Origin: Halomonas colorata
GTDB lineage: Bacteria > Pseudomonadota > Gammaproteobacteria > Pseudomonadales > Halomonadaceae
DNA length: 32,256 nucleotides
Direction: 5' to 3'
Assembly: GCF_014897985.1 (NCBI RefSeq)
Contig: NZ_JABUZA010000047.1
Coordinates: 1 to 32,256, forward strand
Position 1 is the first letter of the stretch. Every line of letters starts with the position of its first letter. Shown here in pieces: positions 7,911-15,722 of this stretch. The notes beneath the pieces were generated by a model that was given only the letters and a program-made list of their open reading frames with translations, was not told the origin of the DNA and did no database searches. A program made the position numbers and the translations under genes.

Positions 7911-9869
7911 TCATGAAGCGAGTGGCTGAGCATCCTGGAAAGCATCCTTTCGACGTGACTGCCACCAGCCAATGGCTGCCATGGCAATCAGTCCTAAGCC
8001 GCTGGTCATTAGTTCAGGGACGACCATGGCAAGCCCGGCGGCCAAGAGCACTAGACGCTCCCATACGCGGGAGTCGCGAATAAAGTAACCCAGTAATGCG
8101 CTGCTGACGCCCATGATGCCGAGTAGTGAGAAGGCCAACGCACTGATCAACCCAATCGGTGTCGGGTCGACCAATACCAGCATAGGATTATAGATAAATG
8201 CGTAGGGGATGATAAAGGCCCCTATGGCCAATTTAACGGCGGTAAAGCCGGTCTTCATCGGATTAGCCTGAGCGATGCCTGCGCCGGCAAAGGCCGCCAA
8301 GCACACTGGCGGGGTGATATCCGCGATGATGCCGAAATAAAACACGAACAGGTGTACTGCCATGGGGGGCAGGCCAAACTCGTTGATCAGCGCTGGTGCC
8401 GCGATGGTGGCCGTCACCACATAGTTGGCCGTGGTGGGTAGGCCCATGCCCAGCACAATGCAGGCGACCATGGTGAACAGCAGGGCAAGTATCAACACGC
8501 CGTCTGCTAGACTGATGATACCGGCTGCAAATTTCGCCCCCATGCCGGTCATGCCCACGACGCCTGCAATGATGCCTGCACACGCGACGGCGGCAATGAC
8601 CGGCAAGGCCACGCGAGCCCCCTGTTCAAAGATATTGAGAACGCCTTTCAAGGTAGGTCGCGTCTCTTTACGCACCAGGCTCACCGCAAAGGCACAGGCG
8701 ATACCCAGCAAGGCCGCCCGCTGAGCCGTAAACCCGATGCTGATCGTGGTCACGATAACCAGCAGCGGCAACAGCATGTAGCCTTTTTCCAGCAGCAGTT
8801 TACGCTTGCTGGGCAACTGGTCCTTGGGAAGCCCCAGGATACGGTGGCGCTTGGCTTCAAAGTGGACGCCAATAAAAATACCGGTGAAATAGAGAATGGC
8901 CGGAATCAACGCGGCAAACATGATCTCCCGGTAAGAGACCCCCACATACTCCACCATGATGAAGGCAGCCGCCCCCATCAGCGGCGGCATGATTTGCCCG
9001 CCGGTTGAGGCTGAGGCTTCAATGGCGCCTGCGACTTCAGGCTTGAAGCGAGCATTCTTCATCATCGGGATAGTGAACGAGCCCGAGGCAACGGTATTAC
9101 CGATTGAGCTTCCGGAAATCATGCCTTGTAGTGAGCTTGCCATGACGGCTGCTTTCCCTGCTCCGCCGGTAAAACGGCCGGTGGCAGCAAACGCCAGATC
9201 GTTAAAGAAGCGGCCCACGCCGGTATGCATCAATACCACGCCGAAGAATAGAAACAGGAAGATAAAGCGCGCCGATATTTGCAGCGGTGTGCCAAATACC
9301 CCGCTTTCTCTAAACCATAAATATGGCGAGATCTGCTCAAGGGCAAAACCCGGATGCGAGAGTAAAGGACTCGGAATCAAGTTGCCAAACAGCGCGTATA
9401 GAATCGCTAACGTAGCCATGATGACAATGGGCATGCCAACGGTACGGCGGGTTGCCTCCAGAACAAACAGTACGCCGAGCACGGCTATGGTGAGATCAAA
9501 CGTAGAGTAGCCGGTAATCCGGGCGCGCAGCACCTCTTCATAAAAAATGATTTTATAATAGGCTGCAAAGGTTGCCGCGAAGGCCAGTACGATGTCGTAC
9601 CAGGGAACACCATGGCGAGGGCCAGTGCCACGTGTGGCAGGAAATAGGATGAATATCATCCCAAGGGCCATGCCGAGGTGAACCGCGCCTTGCTGCTGCG
9701 AAGGAAGCGTGCCGAAATACGCGGTGTATAGATGGAAGCAGGTGAGGGATACGCCCATCAGGGTAATGAGCCAAGCCCATTTGCCTAATTGGAGCGGCGA
9801 GCGTATCTGCGACTCGCGATCATATTTCTCTAATAGCGATGCTTCGTCAGGAGTTTTTTTTTTATCCAC
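7911..9869 (-). CDS. TRAP transporter fused permease (DctQ-DctM type, TAXI system)
   Basis: This 652-residue integral membrane protein is the fused small-plus-large permease typical of TRAP-TAXI systems. The first roughly 170 residues form the four-helix DctQ-like part. The rest is the large DctM-like permease, with conserved GGQIMPPLMGAAAFIM and GLPTTANYVVTATIAAPAL. It uses the sodium gradient to import the ligand of its binding protein, usually a small carboxylate such as glutamate or 2-oxoglutarate; the substrate here is unknown. The start is GTG with GAGG about 7 bases upstream. The third to sixth codons contain a run of ten As. It follows the binding-protein gene after 59 bases with a hairpin between them. 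Confidence 0.9.
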   Translation of the reverse strand: MDKKKTPDEASLLEKYDRESQIRSPLQLGKWAWLITLMGVSLTCFHLYTAYFGTLPSQQQGAVHLGMALGMIFILFPATRGTGPRHGVPWYDIVLAFAATFAAYYKIIFYEEVLRARITGYSTFDLTIAVLGVLFVLEATRRTVGMPIVIMATLAILYALFGNLIPSPLLSHPGFALEQISPYLWFRESGVFGTPLQISARFIFLFLFFGVVLMHTGVGRFFNDLAFAATGRFTGGAGKAAVMASSLQGMISGSSIGNTVASGSFTIPMMKNARFKPEVAGAIEASASTGGQIMPPLMGAAAFIMVEYVGVSYREIMFAALIPAILYFTGIFIGVHFEAKRHRILGLPKDQLPSKRKLLLEKGYMLLPLLVIVTTISIGFTAQRAALLGIACAFAVSLVRKETRPTLKGVLNIFEQGARVALPVIAAVACAGIIAGVVGMTGMGAKFAAGIISLADGVLILALLFTMVACIVLGMGLPTTANYVVTATIAAPALINEFGLPPMAVHLFVFYFGIIADITPPVCLAAFAGAGIAQANPMKTGFTAVKLAIGAFIIPYAFIYNPMLVLVDPTPIGLISALAFSLLGIMGVSSALLGYFIRDSRVWERLVLLAAGLAMVVPELMTSGLGLIAMAAIGWWQSRRKDAFQDAQPLAS

Positions 9870-9890
9870 GTTTAAGCCTCATGCGGATGA

Positions 9891-9913
9891 CGCCGCTGGT
9901 TTACCCAGCGGCG
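9891..9913 (-). other. Intercistronic hairpin between TAXI binding protein and permease
   Basis: CGCCGCTGG and CCAGCGGCG make a 9-bp GC-rich stem with a 5-base loop, lying between the two genes. Such hairpins often protect the binding-protein message and lower permease expression. There is no T-tract, so read-through is expected. Confidence 0.5.
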
Positions 9914-9928
9914 GGAAGGGATCACAAA

Positions 9929-10924
9929 TTAATTGGCCAGGTCGCCCAGACTTTCGATCTCGGAGCGGTCACGAGTGACAATCTGGATGACTTCCGGGTA
10001 GATATGCCCGATGAATGCGACGTTATCGATAGCACCACCGTCGAACTCACCACGGCCTGCAACGGCGTCTTGCGCCGGGGCGTGAACCGTCATCCCCAGG
10101 TCCATATTGTTATCGCGGATGCTGACCAGGTTCTCGATGGAGGCACCGGTTTCGATATTGGTAAAATTCTGGCCATCCAGGTAACGATTCCAGATAGTCG
10201 CCATTTCGCCACCCAGTGGGTAATAAGTACCGCCTTGGCTACCGGTGCCCAGAACGAATTCACTTTTCGGTTCGATATCACCAAGCTCTGCCACGGGGTT
10301 ATCGACCGTCAGCCCTTGCTCCTCATAGTAGCGCTTGGCACCAGGATGAATCGGCAGGCCTTCAGAGCCGTTCAAGGCATTTTCCAGGGTCATGAAGGCT
10401 GACTGAGCGTGTGTATTCTCTTCAGCGTGTTCATGCATCAAACGCGCCAGCTCATAGCCGAGTTCTTCATCAATCGTCTGGGTATTGCCGACCAAGACAG
10501 CGTAGGCCGTGATGGTTTCTACATCCTGGTCCTGAAAGTCGTAGCTACCTGCGGGAATCGTGAAACGCTTATAGGCACTATTGGCTTCTATGTAGTCGAT
10601 CGCCTCGTCACTTAGACCCAATAGTCGAGCGTCACCGCTTGAAGCCTGCAGGTTTTCAATACTACCTGAAGGCAAACCAAGAATGCCGATCGAAATATCA
10701 ATGTTGCCATCTTGTACGCCATCAAGTGCAGCGCCAAAGCCCTCTTGATACGTGCTGTATTTGTCCTTGCCTATACCGTAGGCATCAAACAGCAGTTGGG
10801 AAACGCTTTGCGTTGTACTGGCAGGAGGCCCAATAGCGATATTAGGCTTACTGTCGCTACTACATCCCGCTAGTAAAAGACCAGCACTTAAGCCACAGCA
10901 GACCTTGGACAGGTAAGGTTTCAT
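9929..10924 (-). CDS. TAXI-family TRAP substrate-binding protein with circularly permuted domain order, predicted lipoprotein
   Basis: I start at the ATG at 10924 (331 residues), preceded by AGGAG at 5 bases. It opens a lipoprotein signal with lipobox LLAG-Cys21. Every recognisable TAXI block is present but in swapped order. Residues 29-205 are the normal second part: IAIGPPAS, DAYG, DGNIDISIG, FTIPAGSYDF, then LPIHPGAKRYYEEQGL, which normally ends the protein. After a linker (about 206-222) come residues 223-331, the normal first part: FVLGTGSQGGTYYPLGGEMA, then IYPEVIQIVTR, ending at IESLGDLAN. In ordinary TAXI proteins, such as the Thermus one whose order I recall, DLxGKR runs directly into the VAIGPPxSGT-like strand. 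Here those two ends are the new termini. It presumably still binds a small carboxylate for the fused permease downstream. Confidence 0.85.
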   Translation of the reverse strand: MKPYLSKVCCGLSAGLLLAGCSSDSKPNIAIGPPASTTQSVSQLLFDAYGIGKDKYSTYQEGFGAALDGVQDGNIDISIGILGLPSGSIENLQASSGDARLLGLSDEAIDYIEANSAYKRFTIPAGSYDFQDQDVETITAYAVLVGNTQTIDEELGYELARLMHEHAEENTHAQSAFMTLENALNGSEGLPIHPGAKRYYEEQGLTVDNPVAELGDIEPKSEFVLGTGSQGGTYYPLGGEMATIWNRYLDGQNFTNIETGASIENLVSIRDNNMDLGMTVHAPAQDAVAGRGEFDGGAIDNVAFIGHIYPEVIQIVTRDRSEIESLGDLAN

Positions 10925-10942
10925 ATTAACTCCTGCTAATAA

Positions 10943-10959
10943 AATTATTTTTAATAATT
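10943..10959. promoter_or_regulatory. A/T palindrome just upstream of the TAXI gene
   Basis: AATTATT and AATAATT flank three Ts, giving a 7-3-7 perfect dyad 19 bases from the TAXI start codon. It could be an operator for a dimeric repressor overlapping the leader, or simply A/T-rich leader. No regulator can be assigned. Confidence 0.3.
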
Positions 10960-11156
10960 CAGATGCGCCCATAGCTCGATCAAGTCTTCGCTTTATGAGT
11001 GAAGAGTGACTAAGCGGAAAAGAGAGCGGAAAATAGACTGGCTATTGTTCACACACACGGGGCAGCAGACAAAAGAAATTAAGTTGCGTATGCATTCCAT
11101 TTTCTCATAGTCAGAGTGAGAATTGCTTGTCAGCTAATTACAAAAGCACCATTTAC

Positions 11157-11173
11157 ATGAAATTAAATTTCAT
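11157..11173. promoter_or_regulatory. Perfect 17-base A/T palindrome, candidate operator
   Basis: ATGAAATTAAATTTCAT reads the same on both strands around a central base. It lies in the non-coding region upstream of the TAXI/TRAP genes. It may be an operator site; its regulator is unknown. Confidence 0.35.
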
Positions 11174-11258
11174 AAGTTACTTATAACTAGGGGAGCGGCG
11201 TAGCTTAACTCTGTAAAATGCTAGTTAAAATTAGCATTGTTTGTATTCAATGTGGGAA

Positions 11259-11287
11259 TGCATGGCCTCATACAATAAGGCCATGCA
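11259..11287 (-). terminator. Strong hairpin downstream of the BCCT gene
   Basis: TGCATGGCCT and AGGCCATGCA form a perfect 10-bp stem with a 9-base loop, beginning 36 bases after the stop of the BCCT gene. No T-tract follows in the gene's direction, so it is a terminator-like structure of uncertain mechanism. Confidence 0.5.
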
Positions 11288-11322
11288 CATCACATTCAGA
11301 TGAGAAAGATTTACCAGAGTCG

Positions 11323-12879
11323 CTAGCTGTCAATAATGCCCTGCTCCCGGGCCATGGCGAACGCCGCTTTCGGGCCATCCCAAAGGGAGGGCAGCAGAAT
11401 CAAAGATACCGGCACGGCGGTAATCACGATGAATTGCTGGAGTGCGGCGATCTGGCCTTCACGCATGGCCAGCAGCACCGCGGCCATGATCGTCATGGTC
11501 ACGCCCCAGAAGGCGCGTAGAAACGGGCTGGGCTCATCGTGGCCCGCACCGACCATGGCAATGGAGTAACTCATGGAGTCGCCGGTGGTGGCCACGAAGA
11601 TGGTCGTCAGCAGCAGGATTGCCAGCGCCATCCAGGTACCGCCAGGCAGCGCCTGGGCCAAGGTGAGCGTGGCGATATCGAACTGAAAGTTCGTCAGCGC
11701 ATCGGTCAGTTCGATCACGCCGGTCAACTGGTAGTAGATGCCTGAGCCGCCCAGCAGTGTGAACCAGACCGTGGTGGCGATGGGGGCGATGACCGCCACG
11801 GCCAGAATCATCTCGCGAATGGTACGCCCGCGCGAGATGCGCGCTACGAAGATCGCCATCAAGGGCGCAAAGGCGATGAACCAAGCGTAGAAGAACACGA
11901 TCCACCACTGCATCCAATCCGCCGGCGAGGTTTCCGCGGTGGCGGTGACCATCTTGAAGAAGTTGTCCAGGTACGTGCCCATGCTGGCAAAGTAGCTGTT
12001 GAACAGAAACAGCGTCGGCCCGAACAAGAAGATGACCGCGCCGATGCCCAGCGCCAGCATGACATTGAAGCGGCTCAAGAGCTGCATGCCCTTGTGTACA
12101 CCGCTGACCGCTGAAAGCACGTACACCATACCCAGGGTCGCCAGAACCAAAAGCCGGGTAACGAAGGTGTTAGGCAGCCCGAACAGCACCTCAAGGCCAT
12201 GGCTGACCTGGGTCGCCAGAAAGCCGACCGGACCGACGGTGCCCGCTACCACTGCCAATACGCAGCAGGTATCCACGACGCCACCCAGCGGGCCACGCAT
12301 TACGCGCTCACCGAATAACGGGTAGAGCAGGGTGCGTGGTTGCAGCGGCTGGCCTTTCACGTAGTGGGCGTGGGCCAGCACGATTGCGGTGAGCGACCCC
12401 AGAATTGCCCAGCCGACGAATCCCCAGTGGGTAAACGACTGCGCGAGCGCGCCAGGCACTGCGGCGGCCACACCCGGGTCGGTATCGAAGGTGGGCGGCA
12501 CGTTCACGAAGTGATAGATCGGCTCACCGGCGGCGAAAAAGACACCACCACCGCCCAGCAGCGTACACAAGATGATCGAAAGCCACTTAAAGGTGCTCAG
12601 TTCCGGTGCATCCAGGTTGCCGATCTTGGCGTTGCCGGCTGGCGTCAGCGCAAGCCCGATGGCGATGAAGAACGTCAACAGCATCAGAAACTGGAAGTAG
12701 GTACCGAAGGTCAGCGCGCTCCAGGCAAAACCCTGGCTGATCGAGTCAGCGACAAGGTCCAGATCGTAAAAGGAAAGCGCTAGAAAAAGCACGATAAAGC
12801 CAATGCTTAACGTGAGTACGATGGGGTCGCCAAGCGAAGAATGCTTATAGCTTTCAGCATCGGAGATTGGTTGGTTCAT
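11323..12879 (-). CDS. BCCT-family transporter, divergent clade
   Basis: I start at the ATG at 12879 (518 residues, MNQPISDAES), which has AAGGTG about 10 bases upstream. The longer frame would read through a terminator hairpin. The protein has about twelve hydrophobic segments and clear BCCT marks: FFAAGEPIYHF in the TM4 region, FVARISRGRTIREM after TM8, and TTGDSMSYSIAM. BCCT carriers import betaine, choline, carnitine, ectoine or similar zwitterions, and halophiles keep many copies. Two hallmark sites differ from betaine carriers. The glycine motif GMGIG of TM4 reads GGGGV, and the TM8 aromatic box AWWxxW reads AWFIAF. Substrate is therefore open, and glycine betaine should not be assumed. 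Confidence 0.85.
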   Translation of the reverse strand: MNQPISDAESYKHSSLGDPIVLTLSIGFIVLFLALSFYDLDLVADSISQGFAWSALTFGTYFQFLMLLTFFIAIGLALTPAGNAKIGNLDAPELSTFKWLSIILCTLLGGGGVFFAAGEPIYHFVNVPPTFDTDPGVAAAVPGALAQSFTHWGFVGWAILGSLTAIVLAHAHYVKGQPLQPRTLLYPLFGERVMRGPLGGVVDTCCVLAVVAGTVGPVGFLATQVSHGLEVLFGLPNTFVTRLLVLATLGMVYVLSAVSGVHKGMQLLSRFNVMLALGIGAVIFLFGPTLFLFNSYFASMGTYLDNFFKMVTATAETSPADWMQWWIVFFYAWFIAFAPLMAIFVARISRGRTIREMILAVAVIAPIATTVWFTLLGGSGIYYQLTGVIELTDALTNFQFDIATLTLAQALPGGTWMALAILLLTTIFVATTGDSMSYSIAMVGAGHDEPSPFLRAFWGVTMTIMAAVLLAMREGQIAALQQFIVITAVPVSLILLPSLWDGPKAAFAMAREQGIIDS

Positions 12880-12935
12880 CAATAAGAACACCTTGGTGGA
12901 ACATGAGGAAACAGCGCAAATGCGGAAAGCGCAGC

Positions 12936-12965
12936 AAAAAAAAAGCGCCATTCATTGAATGGCGC
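12936..12965 (-). terminator. Intrinsic terminator between the DUF481 gene and the BCCT gene
   Basis: On the minus strand a perfect stem (GCGCCATTCA paired with TGAATGGCGC) is followed directly by nine Ts, a textbook intrinsic terminator. It lies 174 bases after the DUF481 stop and 57 bases before the BCCT ATG. It could end DUF481 transcription or act as an attenuator in a BCCT leader. The rest of the 259-base gap (12880-13138) shows no gene. Confidence 0.75.
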
Positions 12966-13138
12966 GAGGACAGGAAACTGGCGCTAGTATATCGTGCGAC
13001 TAGACCAAAGTCGAACGTGATTGGATTGGATGCTTAAATATGGGAGCTTAAAACAAGGCAATGCACCATACTGGAGCGATGAAAAAAACAAAGCCGGTGT
13101 TAATATTGGCTGGCCAGCCAACATAAGTGTTGCTTTGA

Positions 13139-13915
13139 CTACCAGTGATAAAGTAGCGAGGCGCTGGTGGTGTTATCGGTGCGTTCGCTGGCGTCGTCCG
13201 GCGGCTGAGAATTGTGTTTAATTTCATGGGACAAGCGTAGCGACATACGCGAGTTGAGCCTGGCGGTGAGCGCTGTCAGTGATCTGCCCGTGATGTTTTG
13301 CTGGGTGTACTCCACCGACATTTCCTGCTCGATATCAGCGTAATCCGAAAAGCCCCAGTGATAGGCCAAGGCGGTATAGGCAACCGCAAGCTGTTCGTTA
13401 TCAGCGTCGCGCAAGCGGTCATTCCGGTAGCCTGGGCCTGCCTCAAGCGAAAGAGAATGGCGCGAGCCTTCTAACAGCTGGCGGCCATAACCGCCGATCA
13501 CGGAAAGCTGCTGGTCGTAACCCGCAAAGCGATCTTTCTCCCAGCGGGCAAAGCCGAACACGTAGTGTGGGCCGTTGAAATCATAGCGCTCGCGGCCAGC
13601 TACCAGATACTGCTCGGCGCTGGTTTCGCCATCCTTGCTCACGTTACGCACCTCGCCGCGCAGCGAATGTATAAAATCGCCGGTCAGCCAGGTCAAGCGG
13701 GACTTGCCAATCAGCGTCTGACTATTGGTGTTACCGGAAAGGTGGGTAAAGCCAAGTTCAGCGTCGCCGCTAAAAATCGGTGCGTCGTCGGTGGGTGGCG
13801 GGGGCGCATAAAAAGGATTAGCGGCCGCCGGACTGGCAAGCATAAGACTTAAATAAGTAGTGCTGATAAACAGACAGCCGTTCGACGAAATAACGCGTTT
13901 AAATATGCTGAACAC
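13139..13915 (-). CDS. DUF481 outer-membrane beta-barrel protein (YdiY-like)
   Basis: The product has 258 residues. The start is GTG with GGGAGG about 7 bases upstream. A signal peptide of roughly 32 residues ends near PAAA-NPF, followed by a short proline-rich segment (PPPP). The remainder consists of alternating amphipathic strands with motifs typical of DUF481 (AELGFTHLSGNTNSQTL near the start) and a C-terminal aromatic residue in LLYHW, the usual outer-membrane assembly signal. DUF481/YdiY proteins are described as salt-induced outer-membrane proteins, but their function is not established. It is divergent from the sensor kinase gene. Confidence 0.85.
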   Translation of the reverse strand: MFSIFKRVISSNGCLFISTTYLSLMLASPAAANPFYAPPPPTDDAPIFSGDAELGFTHLSGNTNSQTLIGKSRLTWLTGDFIHSLRGEVRNVSKDGETSAEQYLVAGRERYDFNGPHYVFGFARWEKDRFAGYDQQLSVIGGYGRQLLEGSRHSLSLEAGPGYRNDRLRDADNEQLAVAYTALAYHWGFSDYADIEQEMSVEYTQQNITGRSLTALTARLNSRMSLRLSHEIKHNSQPPDDASERTDNTTSASLLYHW

Positions 13916-14007
13916 CCAACGCCTCCCTGAATGACATAAAAGATGGCGATTAACGCCCCCTTGCTGCGCATGTCATAATGACGTTGTCGCGCATTTTGAG
14001 TTCCGCC

Positions 14008-15690
14008 ATGACTGATACCCGCCCCCGTACCTTAGCTGAATTACAGCGCTGGCGCCGTACTCGTGCGAAACGTCGCTGGTATAAACGTAGCTTTCGTTTG
14101 CAGGTAATGCTGTTGGTGGGGTTACTGCTGGCCGGCATGCTACTGGCTCAAGGTACATATCTCAATCACCGCAAAGCAGAGATTATCAGCCACCAGATGG
14201 GCGAGCGGGCATTGGCGGTTGCAAAAACGGTGGCGGGCATGCCGCAGATTGTAAATGCGTTTGCCACGCCTGACCCGGCGCTGATCATTCAGCCACTTGC
14301 AGAGCGAGTGCGTATAGAAACTGGCGCGCGCTATGTGGTGGTCGGCAATGCGCAGTCGATTCGCTATTCACACCCTGTCACAGAGCGACTTGGCGAGGCG
14401 ATGGTGGGCGGGGATAACGACCAGGCGCTTATTTATGGTCAGTCCTACGTGTCCGAGGCGACCGGCACATTGGGGACCGCTATGCGCGGTAAAACCCCGA
14501 TTTGGGATGAAGAGGGCAATATTATCGGACTCGTTTCCGTCGGCTTTATGATGGACCGGGTAGAGATGGATGTTGCGCGTTACACCAGCTTCGGCTGGGC
14601 GCTCGTCGCGCTGATGATTGCTTTGGGCTTTGCCGGTGCGTATTGGTTATCCCAGCACCTTAAGAAGGTGATTCTAGGCCTGGAGCCTTATGAAATCGCC
14701 CGGCTGGCAATGGAAAAAGAAGCCATCTTGCAGTCCATTCACGAGGGTATCCTGGCGGTTAATCGCGATGGCTATATTACTCTTGTGAATCAACAGGCCA
14801 GACGTTTTCTCAATCTGCCCGATGAGCATGTCATGCTGGGCCAGCCGATTCAGGATGTGGTGCCCAACACCCGCCTATTGGAAGTGCTCAAGCACGGCGA
14901 GCAGGAGTTTGATCAGCAGATGTGGCTGGGTGACCACCCGGCGGTGGTTAACCGGGTGCCCATTCTGCATGAGGGAGAAATCGAAGGCGCGGTGGCCACG
15001 TTTCGAAGCCGTCGGGAAATCATCGACCTTTCCCAGGCGCTCACCCAGGCAAGCCGGGATGTGGATATGTTGCGTGCCCAAGCCCATGAGTTCTCCAATA
15101 AGCTCTATACCATTTCCGGGCTCCTTCAGCTTGAGCGCATTGACGAGGCGCTGGCGCTCATTCATCAGGAAACCGAGCGGGCGCAGGCACAGATGAGTTT
15201 CTTGATGCGCAATGTCGCCGATACGGTGCTCAGCGGTACACTGTTGGGTAAACTTACCCGGGCACGTGAACTGGGCGTGACGCTTGAGATCGACGAGCAG
15301 AGCTCGCTCTCCTGCCCGCTGACCCCGACCGGGCAGGAAGTCATGATGAGTGTGGTCGGTAACCTGCTGGATAATGCCTGTTACGCCGCGCTTAACGGCC
15401 CTAATAGCAGCGCGCCCAGCGTACGACTGTTTTTCACTGATTTGGGTGAGCAGTTGCTGATTGAAGTAGAGGATAATGGTCCAGGCGTACTCCCCGAGCA
15501 TGCCGAGTCGGTGTTCCAGGAAGGCTTTTCTACTAAAGCGGGCAAGCATTGCGGCATCGGCTTGGCGCTGGTGGCAAGGCTTTGCCGACAGCATGGTGGT
15601 GCCGTAACGCTTGAAGAGAGCGAGCTGGGCGGCGCCTGCTTTATTGCAGTGCTGGACCGCTCACTGTGCGCTGAACCTGATGCGCCCTAA
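14008..15690 (+). CDS. CitA/DcuS-type sensor histidine kinase
   Basis: The start chosen at 14008 (560 residues) has a weak GAG 7 bases upstream; an ATG at 13978 in the same frame lacks any ribosome site and is the alternative. The layout is that of carboxylate-sensing kinases: a first membrane helix (about 33-52), a periplasmic sensor domain containing GxVSVGFM-type residues before a second helix (about 195-215), a cytoplasmic PAS domain, and a kinase core. The phospho-acceptor is His360 in AHEFSNKLYTISGLL, the HEFxNKL box of the CitA/DcuS group. ATP-binding boxes DNACYAAL, DNGPGVLPE and GIGLALV follow. With the downstream response regulator and tctCBA it most likely senses a di- or tricarboxylate in the periplasm. 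Confidence 0.88.
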   Translation: MTDTRPRTLAELQRWRRTRAKRRWYKRSFRLQVMLLVGLLLAGMLLAQGTYLNHRKAEIISHQMGERALAVAKTVAGMPQIVNAFATPDPALIIQPLAERVRIETGARYVVVGNAQSIRYSHPVTERLGEAMVGGDNDQALIYGQSYVSEATGTLGTAMRGKTPIWDEEGNIIGLVSVGFMMDRVEMDVARYTSFGWALVALMIALGFAGAYWLSQHLKKVILGLEPYEIARLAMEKEAILQSIHEGILAVNRDGYITLVNQQARRFLNLPDEHVMLGQPIQDVVPNTRLLEVLKHGEQEFDQQMWLGDHPAVVNRVPILHEGEIEGAVATFRSRREIIDLSQALTQASRDVDMLRAQAHEFSNKLYTISGLLQLERIDEALALIHQETERAQAQMSFLMRNVADTVLSGTLLGKLTRARELGVTLEIDEQSSLSCPLTPTGQEVMMSVVGNLLDNACYAALNGPNSSAPSVRLFFTDLGEQLLIEVEDNGPGVLPEHAESVFQEGFSTKAGKHCGIGLALVARLCRQHGGAVTLEESELGGACFIAVLDRSLCAEPDAP

Positions 15691-15722
15691 GCATAATAAT
15701 GACGCCCGTAAAAGGAGTGAGC

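Larger units (their letters stand above)
10960..11322. other. Intergenic region between the BCCT and TAXI genes
   Basis: No credible gene is visible. The stretch is A/T-rich and contains a perfect palindrome at 11157-11173, a smaller inverted repeat AGTTA-CTTA-TAACT at 11175-11188, and a strong hairpin at 11259-11287. It must contain the promoter for the TAXI-permease genes; a weak candidate lies around 10960-11000 on the minus strand (TTGATC, 16 bases, TGAATT). Confidence 0.5.

Noticed and set aside
8956..9510. 184-codon open frame on the plus strand
   Set aside because: It is antisense to the TRAP permease; its composition reflects the opposite strand of membrane-helix codons.
9839..10402. 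187-codon open frame on the plus strand
   Set aside because: It is antisense to the TAXI gene, which has clear family motifs, a ribosome site and a lipoprotein signal. The plus-strand product resembles nothing and spans the gene boundary.
14875..15594. 239-codon open frame on the minus strand
   Set aside because: It is entirely antisense to the kinase core of the sensor gene, and no recognisable domain or ribosome site was seen.
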